Origin: CANRIN01 sp964493515
GTDB lineage: Bacteria > Bacillota > Clostridia > Oscillospirales > JAAYOS01
DNA length: 12,737 bases
Direction: 5' to 3'
Assembly: GCA_964493515.1 (NCBI GenBank)
Contig: CAZBNJ010000045.1
Location: 1 to 12,737 of the forward strand
A program made the translations under genes and the position numbers. Below are positions 1 to 6,818 of the stretch, in pieces (position 1 is the first letter of the stretch; every line of letters begins with the position of its first letter). The notes below the pieces were generated by a model. It was not told the DNA's origin. It worked only from the letters and a program-made list of their open reading frames with translations, and searched no databases.

Positions 1-39
1 CGACGACATTATGTCCTTAAAACGCGAAAGGATTCCCAT
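1..39 (-). CDS. pspA: PspA/IM30 family protein, N-terminal 13 codons only (cut by window edge)
   Basis: Reading leftward from an ATG at 39-37, the 13 codons give MGILSRFKDIMSS and then run off the window. This closely matches the start of Firmicute PspA/IM30 proteins, which typically begin with a short amphipathic helix containing RFKDIMSSN. The start is well supported: a GGAGGT Shine-Dalgarno lies at 47-52, seven bases upstream, and a sigma-A-like promoter lies at 88-116. PspA proteins bind stressed or leaky inner membranes through that first helix and assemble into ESCRT-III-like rods. The neighbouring upstream block encodes SPFH and NfeD proteins, also envelope-associated, which supports the call. 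Only the first helix is visible, so family membership is an inference from a short but characteristic peptide. LiaH/VIPP1-like relatives are the alternative. Confidence 0.7.
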   Translation of the reverse strand, partial: MGILSRFKDIMSS

Positions 40-87
40 TTTGTGTACCTCCATTTTGTTGTTGATTGCAGTTGTTCGTTTGAGTCT

Positions 88-116
88 ATTTTAGCATATC
101 GGACACGGACTTTCAA
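88..116 (-). promoter_or_regulatory. Sigma-A-like promoter of pspA
   Basis: On the minus strand TTGAAA (116-111), a 17-bp spacer and TAAAAT (93-88) form a near-consensus promoter. It points at the PspA-like start 49 bases further left. It is separate from the nfeD promoter, so the PspA-like gene can be expressed independently of the SPFH operon. Confidence 0.65.
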
Positions 117-132
117 GAGAGTGTTCGGTCCG
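100..132. promoter_or_regulatory. Imperfect dyad over the pspA -35 region
   Basis: The arms at 100-110 and 123-132 are complementary apart from one bulged base and one mismatch, with 12 bases between them. The centre falls at the -35 element of the pspA promoter. Read as RNA it could end the upstream NUDIX transcript, but no U-tract follows, so an operator is the more likely reading. It could also be chance. Confidence 0.3.
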
Positions 133-150
133 GTTTCGATATTCGCCTCA

Positions 151-609
151 CTACTCCCCCAGCGCCTCGAGCAGCAGCGACTCGCGCATGATACGCATCA
201 TATCGCCCTGTATCCCTGGATAGCTCAGCTTCTCCGGCACGTCCGCAAAGACGCGCGTCTCCTCCATCTCAAAGTCGCTCGGCGGCGTGGGCGGCGGGTC
301 GAGGCGGTCGGTGCGGCAGAGGAACACCCTGCCCCACGAGTTGTCGCTTGGGTCCTCCTCCATGACCGCGTGATAGTCGAACATCGCCTCCGCGCGGTCG
401 AGCCGCAGTCCCGTCTCCTCATACAGTTCACGCAGCGCGCACGCCTCGGCGGTCTCGCCGCGCTCGATATGCCCGCCGGCGGACTCCCAGGTGTCCCGCG
501 AGCGCTTGCGGCAGAAGAGGAAGCCCTCTCCGTCGTGGACGAATACCACCGTGAATTTCAGGCGGCTCTCGTCCGACGCGCAGCTCTCGATTTTGTCCAT
601 AATGACCAT
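151..609 (-). CDS. NUDIX hydrolase
   Basis: A 152-residue protein with a perfect Nudix box at residues 46-68 (G-x5-E-x7-REUxEExGU; key residues G46, E52, R60, E61, E64, E65, G67). This family hydrolyses nucleoside diphosphates linked to another group X, using Mg2+ held by the box glutamates. Length is normal for a single-domain enzyme. No signal peptide or membrane segment is seen, so it is cytosolic. The substrate cannot be told from sequence; 8-oxo-dGTP-type sanitising or nucleotide-sugar cleavage are possible. The start at 609 has GGAGGA at 618-623, eight bases upstream; a second ATG at 600 is less well placed. It lies 27 bp after the SPFH gene on the same strand and is probably the last gene of the nfeD-SPFH transcript. 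Confidence 0.9.
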   Translation of the reverse strand: MVIMDKIESCASDESRLKFTVVFVHDGEGFLFCRKRSRDTWESAGGHIERGETAEACALRELYEETGLRLDRAEAMFDYHAVMEEDPSDNSWGRVFLCRTDRLDPPPTPPSDFEMEETRVFADVPEKLSYPGIQGDMMRIMRESLLLEALGE

Positions 610-636
610 TTCAGGCTTCCTCCCCGCAGGTTTTCG

Positions 637-1566
637 TTACTTCTCGTCCGGCTTGAATACTTCCTTGAGCGATCCGGCAAGTCCCGCAAGTCCCTGTATC
701 TCGCTGGGGATTATCAGCTTGGTCGCCTTGCCGTCCGCCGCCTTCTCAAACGCCTCCAGCGCTTTGATCTTCAGCACGCCCTCGGTCGGAGCCGCCTCGT
801 TTATCATGCGTATCGAGTCGGCGGTCGCCTTCTGCACCTTGAGCAGCGCCTCCGCCTCGCCTTCTGCCTCGAGTATCTGGGCCTGCTTCTTCGCCTCGGC
901 GCGCAGTATCTGCGACTGCTTCTCGCCCTCCGCGACAAGTATCGCGGACTTCTTCTCGCCCTCCGCCTTGAGTATCGACTCGCGGCGCTCGCGCTCCGCC
1001 TTCATCTGCTTCTCCATCGCGTCCTGTATCTCACGCGGCGGGATGATGTTCTTCAGCTCGACGCGGTTTATCTTGATGCCCCACGGGTCGGTCGCCTCGT
1101 CGAGTATCGTGCGCATCTTGGTGTTGATTATGTCGCGGCTGGTCAGCGTCTGGTCAAGCTCCAGGTCGCCGATGATGTTTCGCAGCGTGGTGGCGGTCAG
1201 ATTCTCTATCGCGCTCATCGGGTGCTCCACACCGTATGCGTACAGCTTCGGGTCGGTTATCTGGAAGTAGACCACCGTGTCTATCTGCATCGTTACGTTG
1301 TCCTTGGTTATGACCGGCTGCGGCTCGAAGTCCACGACCTGCTCCTTGAGCGATACGCGGCGCGCTATCTTCTCGATGAACGGTATTTTGAAGTGCAGTC
1401 CGACGCCCCACACCGAGTGGAACGTGCCCAGCCGCTCTACCACATACGCCCTCGCCTGCTGCACAATGACAATGTTCGAGATGAGGACGATGAGCACCAC
1501 CAACGCGAGCAGCACCAGAATTATCCACGGGACTATCGCGCTAAGTTCTACTGTAAGCAACAACAT
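637..1566 (-). CDS. SPFH/band-7 domain membrane protein (stomatin/paraslipin-like)
   Basis: A 309-residue protein. Residues about 10-35 form one very hydrophobic N-terminal membrane segment. Residues about 36-185 are the SPFH/band-7 domain (AYVVERLGTFH, IPFIEKIARRVSLKEQ, and the conserved stretch ending NIIPPREIQDAM). Residues 190-245 form an Ala/Glu/Lys coiled coil with four exact 11-residue repeats (200-210, 211-221, 222-232, 233-243; pattern xAEGEKxxxIL). A C-terminal segment follows. SPFH proteins oligomerise into large membrane-attached cages or microdomains; hendecad coiled coils form the cage wall. The gene follows an nfeD-like gene by 45 bp, the classic partner arrangement. AAGGAGG lies 8-9 bases before the ATG. 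Its size and partner resemble the QmcA/YbbK group; HflC/HflK is less likely because of the NfeD neighbour. Confidence 0.9.
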   Translation of the reverse strand: MLLLTVELSAIVPWIILVLLALVVLIVLISNIVIVQQARAYVVERLGTFHSVWGVGLHFKIPFIEKIARRVSLKEQVVDFEPQPVITKDNVTMQIDTVVYFQITDPKLYAYGVEHPMSAIENLTATTLRNIIGDLELDQTLTSRDIINTKMRTILDEATDPWGIKINRVELKNIIPPREIQDAMEKQMKAERERRESILKAEGEKKSAILVAEGEKQSQILRAEAKKQAQILEAEGEAEALLKVQKATADSIRMINEAAPTEGVLKIKALEAFEKAADGKATKLIIPSEIQGLAGLAGSLKEVFKPDEK

Positions 1567-1611
1567 ATTATTTCCTCCTTAAAAAATATTTACCTCTTAA
1601 TTTCCGAAAAT

Positions 1612-2070
1612 TTACCTCTGCGGAACCGCCGCTGTCGAGTGCTCGCGGACAATCACCTTTACGCCTTCGATGCGCAGTATCTCGACCTCCGCGCCCTCCG
1701 CTATCGGCTCGTCCGAGTCGCTTCGCGCCGACCATCGCTTGCCGTCGACGTAGACCTCGCCCCTGCCGACGCGGTTGTCTATCTGCTCGGTCACCGGACA
1801 GATGCTGCCGATTATCCTGTCGGCGTTGGTGGGCTGAAGCCTTGCGTTGACGTACTTTCGCGCCATCGGTCGGGTCACCGCGAGCAGCACCGCAGTCACC
1901 ACGACGAACAACGTGAGCTGAAGCCATATCGGTGCTCCGAACAGCGCAAGCACCAGCGCAGTCACCGCTCCTCCGGTGAACCATATGGACACCAGCGCAG
2001 GTCCCGCCGCCTCGATTATGGCGGTCACGACAGCGATGCCGAGCCAGATGAACGCCATGTATTGCTCCAT
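1612..2070 (-). CDS. NfeD-like membrane protein (short form)
   Basis: A 152-residue protein with two or three hydrophobic segments (about residues 5-22, 25-45 and 48-67), then a soluble C-terminal domain (about 80-145). That domain contains GRGEVYVDGKRWSARSDSDEPI, GAEVEILRIEG and VIVRE, the signature of the NfeD OB-fold domain. The long ClpP-like protease half of full-length NfeD is absent, so this is the short (NfeD1b/YbbJ-like) form. These proteins pair with SPFH proteins, and the next gene is indeed an SPFH protein. The start at 2070 has AGGAGG a few bases upstream; an internal ATG at 2058 lacks a site this good. It is the first gene after the promoter at 2124-2152 and so leads the nfeD-SPFH-NUDIX transcript. 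Confidence 0.87.
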   Translation of the reverse strand: MEQYMAFIWLGIAVVTAIIEAAGPALVSIWFTGGAVTALVLALFGAPIWLQLTLFVVVTAVLLAVTRPMARKYVNARLQPTNADRIIGSICPVTEQIDNRVGRGEVYVDGKRWSARSDSDEPIAEGAEVEILRIEGVKVIVREHSTAAVPQR

Positions 2071-2123
2071 ATTTGCCTCCTCCTTTCTCGACTAAGGGCA
2101 ATGTTCATCCCGCTTACAATGAT

Positions 2124-2152
2124 ATATTAGCACATTCCCCGACGTTTGTAAA
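2124..2152 (-). promoter_or_regulatory. Sigma-A-like promoter of the nfeD-SPFH-NUDIX operon
   Basis: The minus strand reads TTTACA (2152-2147), a 17-bp spacer and TAATAT (2129-2124). Spacing is ideal and both hexamers match the consensus in five of six positions or nearly so. The nfeD ATG lies 54 bases downstream. The promoter sits in the short gap after gatB. Confidence 0.7.
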
Positions 2153-2171
2153 GGGGTTTGCGCAAAATATT

Positions 2172-2188
2172 TTTACCCAATAGGTAAA
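2172..2188 (-). terminator. Weak terminator-like hairpin after gatB
   Basis: TTTACC and GGTAAA, separated by five bases, form a six-pair AT-rich stem seven bases after the gatB stop. The following minus-strand bases are A/T-rich (AATATTTT). The stem is weak, so termination here is uncertain and read-through into nfeD is possible. Confidence 0.3.
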
Positions 2189-2194
2189 TATCGA

Positions 2195-3316
2195 TTACAT
2201 ATCGTTCAATATTTGTTTAAGAACTTCGCGCATGAGCTGCGGTTCGCCGCGACCCTCGGTCTTGTGCATCAGCCGCCCCATAAGCGCACCGAACGCCGCC
2301 GTCTTGCCCCGCCGATAATCCTCTGCCATCTTTGTATTCTCGGCGACGACCTGCTCTGCGAGCCGCATAAGCTCTCCCCTGTCGGCAAGCTGCTCCAGTC
2401 CCTGCGACCGCACTGTCTCCTCCGGATCGACGCCGCTTACCCACGTTTCGGCGAAAACGCGCTTCGCTGTCGCGCCGTTTATCCTTCCCTCCGCCGCCAT
2501 ATCGACTATCCTTGCGGCATGCTCGGGCGAAATCTTCGGCGTNNNNNNNNNNNNNNNNNNNNNNNNNNNNNNNNNNNNNNNNNNNNNNNNNNNNNNNNNN
2601 NNNNNNNNNNNNNNNNNNNNNNNNNNNNNNNNNNNNNNNNNNATCGCCCGCGCGACCGACTGGAAGCTGTTCAGGTTCTTTATCTCAGTTCGTATGCCCA
2701 TCGGCTCGCCCAGACGGCGCACCGACAGATTCACGTCGCAGCGAAAGCTGCCCTCGTTCATTTTGCAGTCGGATACGCCGGTGTACAGCAGTATCGAGCG
2801 CAGCTTTTTGAGGTAAGCCACCGCCTCCGCTGCGCTGCGGATGTCCGGCTCGGACACTATCTCGATAAGCGGCACGCCGCAGCGGTTGTAATCGATGAGC
2901 GTAGCGTCCTCGCGGTCGTGCAGCAGCTTGCCCGAGTCCTCCTCGATGTGGATGCGGGTCACGCCCACGCGCTTTGACCCGCCGTCGGTCTCTATCTCCA
3001 CCGCGCCGCCGTGGCAGAGCGGGATGTCATACTGCGATATCTGATATGCTTTCGGAAGGTCGGGATAGAAGTAGTTTTTTCTATCCGTCTTTGAATATGT
3101 GGATATTTCACAGCCGGTCGCAAGTCCGGCTACTATCGCCAGCTCCACCGCCTTTTCGTTGAGCACCGGAAGCACGCCCGGCATTCCCATGCACACCGGA
3201 CATACCTGCGTATTCGGCTCCGCGCCGAAGGTCGTCGGGCAGGCGCAGAATATCTTCGTCTTTGTCGCAAGCTCGACGTGCACCTCAAGCCCGACTACCG
3301 TCTCGAATTTGCTCAT
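2195..3316 (-). CDS. gatB: Asp-tRNA(Asn)/Glu-tRNA(Gln) amidotransferase subunit B, interrupted by assembly gap
   Basis: GatB binds mischarged Glu-tRNA(Gln) or Asp-tRNA(Asn) and activates the acyl group with ATP so that ammonia from GatA can amidate it. From MSKFETVVGLEVHVEL the N-terminal domain shows the zinc cysteines C24, C26, C39 and C42, then YPDLPKAYQISQYD and RIHIEEDSGKLLHD, and NLNSFQSV just before the gap. After the gap comes the helical/YqeY-like tail (TPKISPEHAARIV to QILNDM). The frame is open further upstream, but the start at 3316 is chosen because it matches family starts and overlaps the gatA stop as ATGA, which implies translational coupling. Outside the N run about 340 codons are visible against about 475 usual, so around 135 codons are missing. 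This is an assembly gap, not gene damage. Confidence 0.96.
   Translation of the reverse strand: MSKFETVVGLEVHVELATKTKIFCACPTTFGAEPNTQVCPVCMGMPGVLPVLNEKAVELAIVAGLATGCEISTYSKTDRKNYFYPDLPKAYQISQYDIPLCHGGAVEIETDGGSKRVGVTRIHIEEDSGKLLHDREDATLIDYNRCGVPLIEIVSEPDIRSAAEAVAYLKKLRSILLYTGVSDCKMNEGSFRCDVNLSVRRLGEPMGIRTEIKNLNSFQSVARAXXXXXXXXXXXXXXXXXXXXXXXXXXXXXXXXXXTPKISPEHAARIVDMAAEGRINGATAKRVFAETWVSGVDPEETVRSQGLEQLADRGELMRLAEQVVAENTKMAEDYRRGKTAAFGALMGRLMHKTEGRGEPQLMREVLKQILNDM
2543..2642. other. Scaffold gap of 100 N inside gatB
   Basis: Exactly 100 N, the conventional placeholder for a gap of unknown length. The coding frame is kept across it only because 100 leaves the right remainder. Both flanks are clearly gatB, so the contigs are joined in the right order. 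Confidence 0.98.
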
Positions 3317-4755
3317 ATCCTGCCCCTCTCCCGCTCGAACGCGCACGCCGCCCGATAGATGGCAGGCTCGCCGAACATAGGCGCGATGAGTTGCATGCCC
3401 ATCGGCAGTCCCATCGAATTTATGCCGCAGGGCAGGTCGAGCGCGGGCACGCCCGCAAGATTTGCCGCGACCGTGCACATATCGCTCAGATACATCGTCT
3501 CGGGGTCGGTGTTGCGGTCGCCGAGCTTGTGCGCCGTCGCGGGCGTGGTCGGCGTGAGTATCAGGTCATATTTCTCGAATATCGACCGAAACTCGCGGAC
3601 TATCAGCGTCCGCACGCGGAGAGCCTGCGCGTAATACGCGTCGCGGCAATTTTCGCCGAGGACGTATGTGCCGAGCATCAGCCGCCGCTTTACCTCCGGG
3701 CCGAAGCCCTCTCCCCGACTGCGGGCGTACAACTCCTCGATACTGCCCGCGTTCGACGCGCGATGCCCGTAGCGTATGCCGTCAAAGCGCGCGAGGTTGG
3801 AGCTTGCCTCCGCTGCGGATATAATGAAGTATGCAGGCAGCGCGTTTGCAATCGTCGGCGCGGACACATCCTCCACGACCGCTCCCATGCGCCGAAAGTC
3901 GTCCGCCGCCGCGAGCACGCTCCTCTGGTTCTCCGGCGCGACAAAGCTGTCGAAAAACTCGCGGATCACCGCAATTTTCATCCCATTTACGCCATCTTTG
4001 GCGACAGCAGTGAAGTCCGGATATTCGCGCGGCGCGGATGTGCTGTCCAGCGGGTCGTGACCTCCGAGCACGTTCATCACCATCGCCGAATCGAGCGCCG
4101 TGCGCGTCAGCGGTCCGACCTGGTCGAGCGACGACGCGAACGCTACCACTCCGTTTCGCGACACACTGCCGTAGGTCGGCTTCAGTCCGACGACTCCGCA
4201 GAACGCCGCCGGTTGTCGTATCGAGCCGCCGGTGTCCGTTCCGAGCGCGAACGCAGCCTCGCACGCCGCCACCGACGCCGCCGAGCCGCCGCTCGAACCG
4301 CCCGGAGTGCGTGTGATGTCCAGCGGGTTGCGGGTCTTTTGGAACGCGCTGTTTTCGGTGGTAGAGCCCATCGCAAACTCGTCCATATTCAGCTTTCCGA
4401 GCAGCACACAGCCCGCCTGCTCCAAGCGTTTCGCGACGGTCGCGGAATACAGCGGGACAAAGTTTTCAAGCATCCTCGACGCACAGGTCGTGCGGATGCC
4501 CTCGGTGCAGATGTTGTCCTTGAGCGCCATCGGCACCCCCGCGAGCGCGCCAAGCTCCTCGCCGACAGCGCGGCGGCGGTCTATGGCATTCGCCTGCTCG
4601 AGCGCCCTTTCAGCGGTTATCGTCAGATACGCTCCGATGTCGCCGTCCTGACGCTCTATCGACCCGAGATAGCTCTCGGTCGCCTCGCGCGAGGATACCT
4701 TCCGCTCCGCAAGCGCGCGTGACAGCTCGGCGACGGTCAGCTTTTCAACGCTCAT
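3313..4755 (-). CDS. gatA: Asp-tRNA(Asn)/Glu-tRNA(Gln) amidotransferase subunit A
   Basis: GatA is the glutaminase of the GatCAB complex: it releases ammonia from glutamine and channels it to GatB for transamidation of mischarged tRNA. The 480-residue length is typical. The amidase-signature Ser-cisSer-Lys triad is intact: K79 in ALKDN, S154 in PGGSSGGSA and S178 in GTDTGGS. Other family blocks are visible, such as GKLNMDEFAMGS, GLKPTYG and VSRNGV...SSLDQVGPL. The start at 4755 overlaps the gatC stop as ATGA, and a GAGGAGG site lies just upstream inside gatC. Its own TGA overlaps the gatB ATG in the same way. The three subunits are therefore tightly coupled, fitting an obligate heterotrimer. 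Presence of gatCAB implies indirect synthesis of Gln-tRNA and/or Asn-tRNA in this organism. Confidence 0.98.
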   Translation of the reverse strand: MSVEKLTVAELSRALAERKVSSREATESYLGSIERQDGDIGAYLTITAERALEQANAIDRRRAVGEELGALAGVPMALKDNICTEGIRTTCASRMLENFVPLYSATVAKRLEQAGCVLLGKLNMDEFAMGSTTENSAFQKTRNPLDITRTPGGSSGGSAASVAACEAAFALGTDTGGSIRQPAAFCGVVGLKPTYGSVSRNGVVAFASSLDQVGPLTRTALDSAMVMNVLGGHDPLDSTSAPREYPDFTAVAKDGVNGMKIAVIREFFDSFVAPENQRSVLAAADDFRRMGAVVEDVSAPTIANALPAYFIISAAEASSNLARFDGIRYGHRASNAGSIEELYARSRGEGFGPEVKRRLMLGTYVLGENCRDAYYAQALRVRTLIVREFRSIFEKYDLILTPTTPATAHKLGDRNTDPETMYLSDMCTVAANLAGVPALDLPCGINSMGLPMGMQLIAPMFGEPAIYRAACAFERERGRI

Positions 4756-5075
4756 GCGCCCGCCTCCTCGCTCACCACCGTCGGTACGCGTATGTAGCCA
4801 TCGGTCCTGTCCGCGGCGTTCGACAGAAGCGCTTCACGGTCGGGACACTCGTGCGGCACATCGGCGCGCAGAACATTGTCGAGCGGCAGCACGCGCTCGG
4901 TCTTTGGCACTCCCGCCGTATCTATGTCAAATATTCGGTCGATGAACCACAGCCGCTGACGCAGATCCGCTTCGATCGCGCACGCCTCGGCGTCGTCCAT
5001 GGCGATGCGCGCTATCTCTGCCGTCTTTTTCGCGTCGAGCGGCGGGATATTCATCGGATTTTCGCACTCTTCCAC
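4752..5075 (-). CDS. gatC: Asp-tRNA(Asn)/Glu-tRNA(Gln) amidotransferase subunit C
   Basis: A small (107-residue) protein with the GatC pattern: an N-terminal helix region (DAKKTAEIARIAMDDAEA), a middle FIDRIFDIDTAGVPKTERVLPLDNVLRAD segment, and a C-terminal YIRVPTVV motif. GatC wraps between GatA and GatB and stabilises the complex. The start is a GTG at 5075-5073, chosen because GGAGGA lies at 5083-5088, seven bases upstream; the in-frame ATG at 5054 has only a weak GAAGAG nearby. The stop overlaps the gatA start by four bases. A terminator-like hairpin at 5096-5129 lies immediately upstream and leaves no room for a promoter of its own, so expression should come from read-through of the clpX-tautomerase transcript or from a promoter inside the tautomerase gene. 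Confidence 0.93.
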   Translation of the reverse strand: MEECENPMNIPPLDAKKTAEIARIAMDDAEACAIEADLRQRLWFIDRIFDIDTAGVPKTERVLPLDNVLRADVPHECPDREALLSNAADRTDGYIRVPTVVSEEAGA

Positions 5076-5082
5076 CTTGATT

Positions 5083-5088
5083 TCCTCC
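5083..5088 (-). promoter_or_regulatory. Ribosome binding site deciding the gatC GTG start
   Basis: GGAGGA on the minus strand, seven bases before the GTG at 5075-5073. It favours the GTG over the downstream ATG at 5054. Confidence 0.65.
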
Positions 5089-5092
5089 GTAT

Positions 5093-5129
5093 AAAACGCC
5101 TCCCGCCCAAATGTCGGGACGAGAGGCGT
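5093..5129 (-). terminator. Terminator or attenuator hairpin between tautomerase gene and gatC
   Basis: The arms ACGCCTC and GAGGCGT extend through a wobble pair, two C/G pairs and three more C:G pairs (one bulged T) to about 12 base pairs around a seven-base loop. A TTTT run follows at 5096-5093 on the minus strand. It starts 20 bases after the tautomerase stop and ends only five bases before the gatC Shine-Dalgarno. The short U-tract suggests partial termination. Confidence 0.65.
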
Positions 5130-5148
5130 GTCTTGCGATTCGCGGCGA

Positions 5149-5490
5149 TTATTTCCAGTCGCCGTTTACTCCCCAGTGCTCGTGCTCGGTGATGTTCATG
5201 TAGATATTCGAGAGCGGCACGTCGAGCATGACCGACAGGTCGGTTATCAGCTTGCGGCAGAGCTTCTGCTTTGCCTCCTCCGGTGCGGCGCCGAACAGAC
5301 GCACGTCGACAAACACGCACACGCACTGCGTGGCGTCCTTGTACATATGGCGGCCGTCCTCAAGCTGGACCATCGTAGAAGCGACCGTCTTGCCCGGAAT
5401 TATCGTTATGTGCTGGCTGACAACGTCATACACCGCGGTGCGTTCGTTGTCCGACAGCTTGCGTCCTACACTTATCCTTACAAATGGCAT
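5149..5490 (-). CDS. MIF-like tautomerase-superfamily protein
   Basis: A 113-residue protein beginning Met-Pro, which after Met removal would expose the Pro-1 catalytic base of the tautomerase superfamily. The length and C-terminal pattern (NIYMNITEHEHWGVNG) fit the macrophage migration inhibitory factor (MIF) branch better than the 60-residue 4-oxalocrotonate tautomerases. The PGK lysine (K33 counting Pro as 1) and the YxN pair (Y96, N98) fall where MIF has Lys32, Tyr95 and Asn97. These are trimeric enzymes with phenylpyruvate- or dopachrome-tautomerase activity in vitro; the bacterial substrate is usually unknown. GGGAGG lies eight bases before the ATG. The gene lies 27 bp after clpX on the same strand, and a terminator-like hairpin follows. 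The family call is by motif and length, not by a search. Confidence 0.72.
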   Translation of the reverse strand: MPFVRISVGRKLSDNERTAVYDVVSQHITIIPGKTVASTMVQLEDGRHMYKDATQCVCVFVDVRLFGAAPEEAKQKLCRKLITDLSVMLDVPLSNIYMNITEHEHWGVNGDWK

Positions 5491-5517
5491 CTAAGTCGCC
5501 TCCCACAATTTATTTCG

Positions 5518-6789
5518 TTACGCCGCAGGTTCCGGTCGGTGATTCGCCGGATCGCGCTCTATCGTCGGCTTTATGCCTTCGCTCACGCAGTCGGGCGTTA
5601 TCTCCACCCGCGTGATGCTATCGTCCGACGGTATCTCGTACATGATGTCGCCGAGGACATGCTCTACCACCGCGCGAAGTCCGCGCGCGCCGATCTTGCG
5701 CTCGAGCGCCTTGTCCGCTATCTTCTCAAGGCTCTCCCTCGGGATATCCAGCTCGACGCCGTCCATCTCGAACAGCTTGTGATACTGCTTGATAAGCGCG
5801 TTTTTCGGCTCGGTCAGTATGCGGATGAGATCGTCGCGGGTAAGCTCGTTAAGCGGCGCTATCACCGGCAGTCGGCCCACAAGCTCGGGGATTATTCCGA
5901 ACTTGAGCAGGTCGTGCGGCTGGATGTCCTGAAGCAGCTTGGTGCGGTCGAGATCGTCCGCCCTGCGTACCTCCGCGCCGAAGCCCAGTCCGCGTCCGCC
6001 CATTCGGCCGTCGACCAGCTTTTCGATACCGTCGAACGCTCCGCCGCAGATGAACAGGATGTTTTCGGTGTTCACCTCGATGAACTCCTGGTGCGGATGC
6101 TTGCGCCCGCCCTGCGGCGGCACATTCGCGACCGTGCCCTCAAGTATCTTGAGCAGCGCCTGCTGCACTCCCTCGCCGCTGACATCACGGGTTATCGACA
6201 CGTTCTCGCTCTTGCGCGATATCTTGTCGATCTCGTCGATATAGATGATGCCGCGCTCGGCGAGCTCGACATCCCAGTCGGCAGCCTGTATCAGTCGAAG
6301 CAGGATGTTTTCTACGTCCTCGCCGACGTAGCCCGCCTCGGTGAGCGTCGTCGCGTCGGCTATCGCAAACGGTACGTTCAGTATGCGCGCGAGCGTCTGC
6401 GCGATGAAGGTCTTGCCCGAGCCGGTCGGGCCGAGCATGAGGATGTTCGACTTCTGTATCTCGACGTCGTCCTCGCTCGTGCGCTCGTAGTTTATCCGCT
6501 TGTAGTGGTTATACACCGCCACCGCCAGCGTGCGCTTTGCCTGCTCCTGACCGATGACATACTCGTCCAGCTTCTTAACTATCTCCTCCGGCGTGAGCTG
6601 TTCGACAGGATTTATGTGCGCATGGCTGTGGCTGTGTTCGAGCATCACGTCCTCACCGAGGATGTTCATGCACAGCCGCACGCACTCGTCGCAGATGCGG
6701 ACGCCCGGTCCGGTTATCATGCGCTCGACCTGTCCCTCCGGCTTGCCGCAGAAGGAACACCGAAGCTGCTTGTCGTCGTTTTTGTTCAT
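5518..6789 (-). CDS. clpX: ATP-dependent Clp protease ATP-binding subunit ClpX
   Basis: ClpX is the AAA+ unfoldase that recognises tagged proteins and threads them into ClpP. The 423-residue protein has the N-terminal zinc-binding domain (C11, C14, C33, C36), Walker A GPTGSGKT at 120-127, pore loop GYVGED at 153-158, Walker B IIYIDEID at 181-188, the RKH pore loop near 229-231, and the C-terminal GARGLRAVVEH sensor-2 region. The ClpP-docking tripeptide, often IGF, reads LGF at 268-270, a common conservative form. A His-rich EHSHSHAHIN linker follows the zinc domain. The ribosome binding site is weak (AAAGAGAG). The gene lies 29 bp after clpP in the same direction, so the two partners are cotranscribed. 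Confidence 0.99.
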   Translation of the reverse strand: MNKNDDKQLRCSFCGKPEGQVERMITGPGVRICDECVRLCMNILGEDVMLEHSHSHAHINPVEQLTPEEIVKKLDEYVIGQEQAKRTLAVAVYNHYKRINYERTSEDDVEIQKSNILMLGPTGSGKTFIAQTLARILNVPFAIADATTLTEAGYVGEDVENILLRLIQAADWDVELAERGIIYIDEIDKISRKSENVSITRDVSGEGVQQALLKILEGTVANVPPQGGRKHPHQEFIEVNTENILFICGGAFDGIEKLVDGRMGGRGLGFGAEVRRADDLDRTKLLQDIQPHDLLKFGIIPELVGRLPVIAPLNELTRDDLIRILTEPKNALIKQYHKLFEMDGVELDIPRESLEKIADKALERKIGARGLRAVVEHVLGDIMYEIPSDDSITRVEITPDCVSEGIKPTIERDPANHRPEPAA

Positions 6790-6818
6790 AAAATCTCTCT
6801 TTCGCTAAGGGAATATGC

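Noticed and set aside
100..132. Terminator for the nfeD-SPFH-NUDIX operon
   Set aside because: The stem is imperfect and no U-tract follows on the minus strand; it overlaps the pspA -35, so an operator reading is preferred.
43..2130. Long plus-strand open frame of 695 codons
   Set aside because: It lies antisense to the NUDIX, SPFH and nfeD genes, is Arg/Leu-rich with no domain, and also spans their intergenic spacers. It is a codon-bias shadow in GC-rich DNA.
3317..3478. Upstream extension of gatB into gatA (start at 3478)
   Set aside because: The added residues do not resemble GatB, would overlap gatA by about 160 bases, and the ATG at 3316 matches the family start with ATGA coupling.
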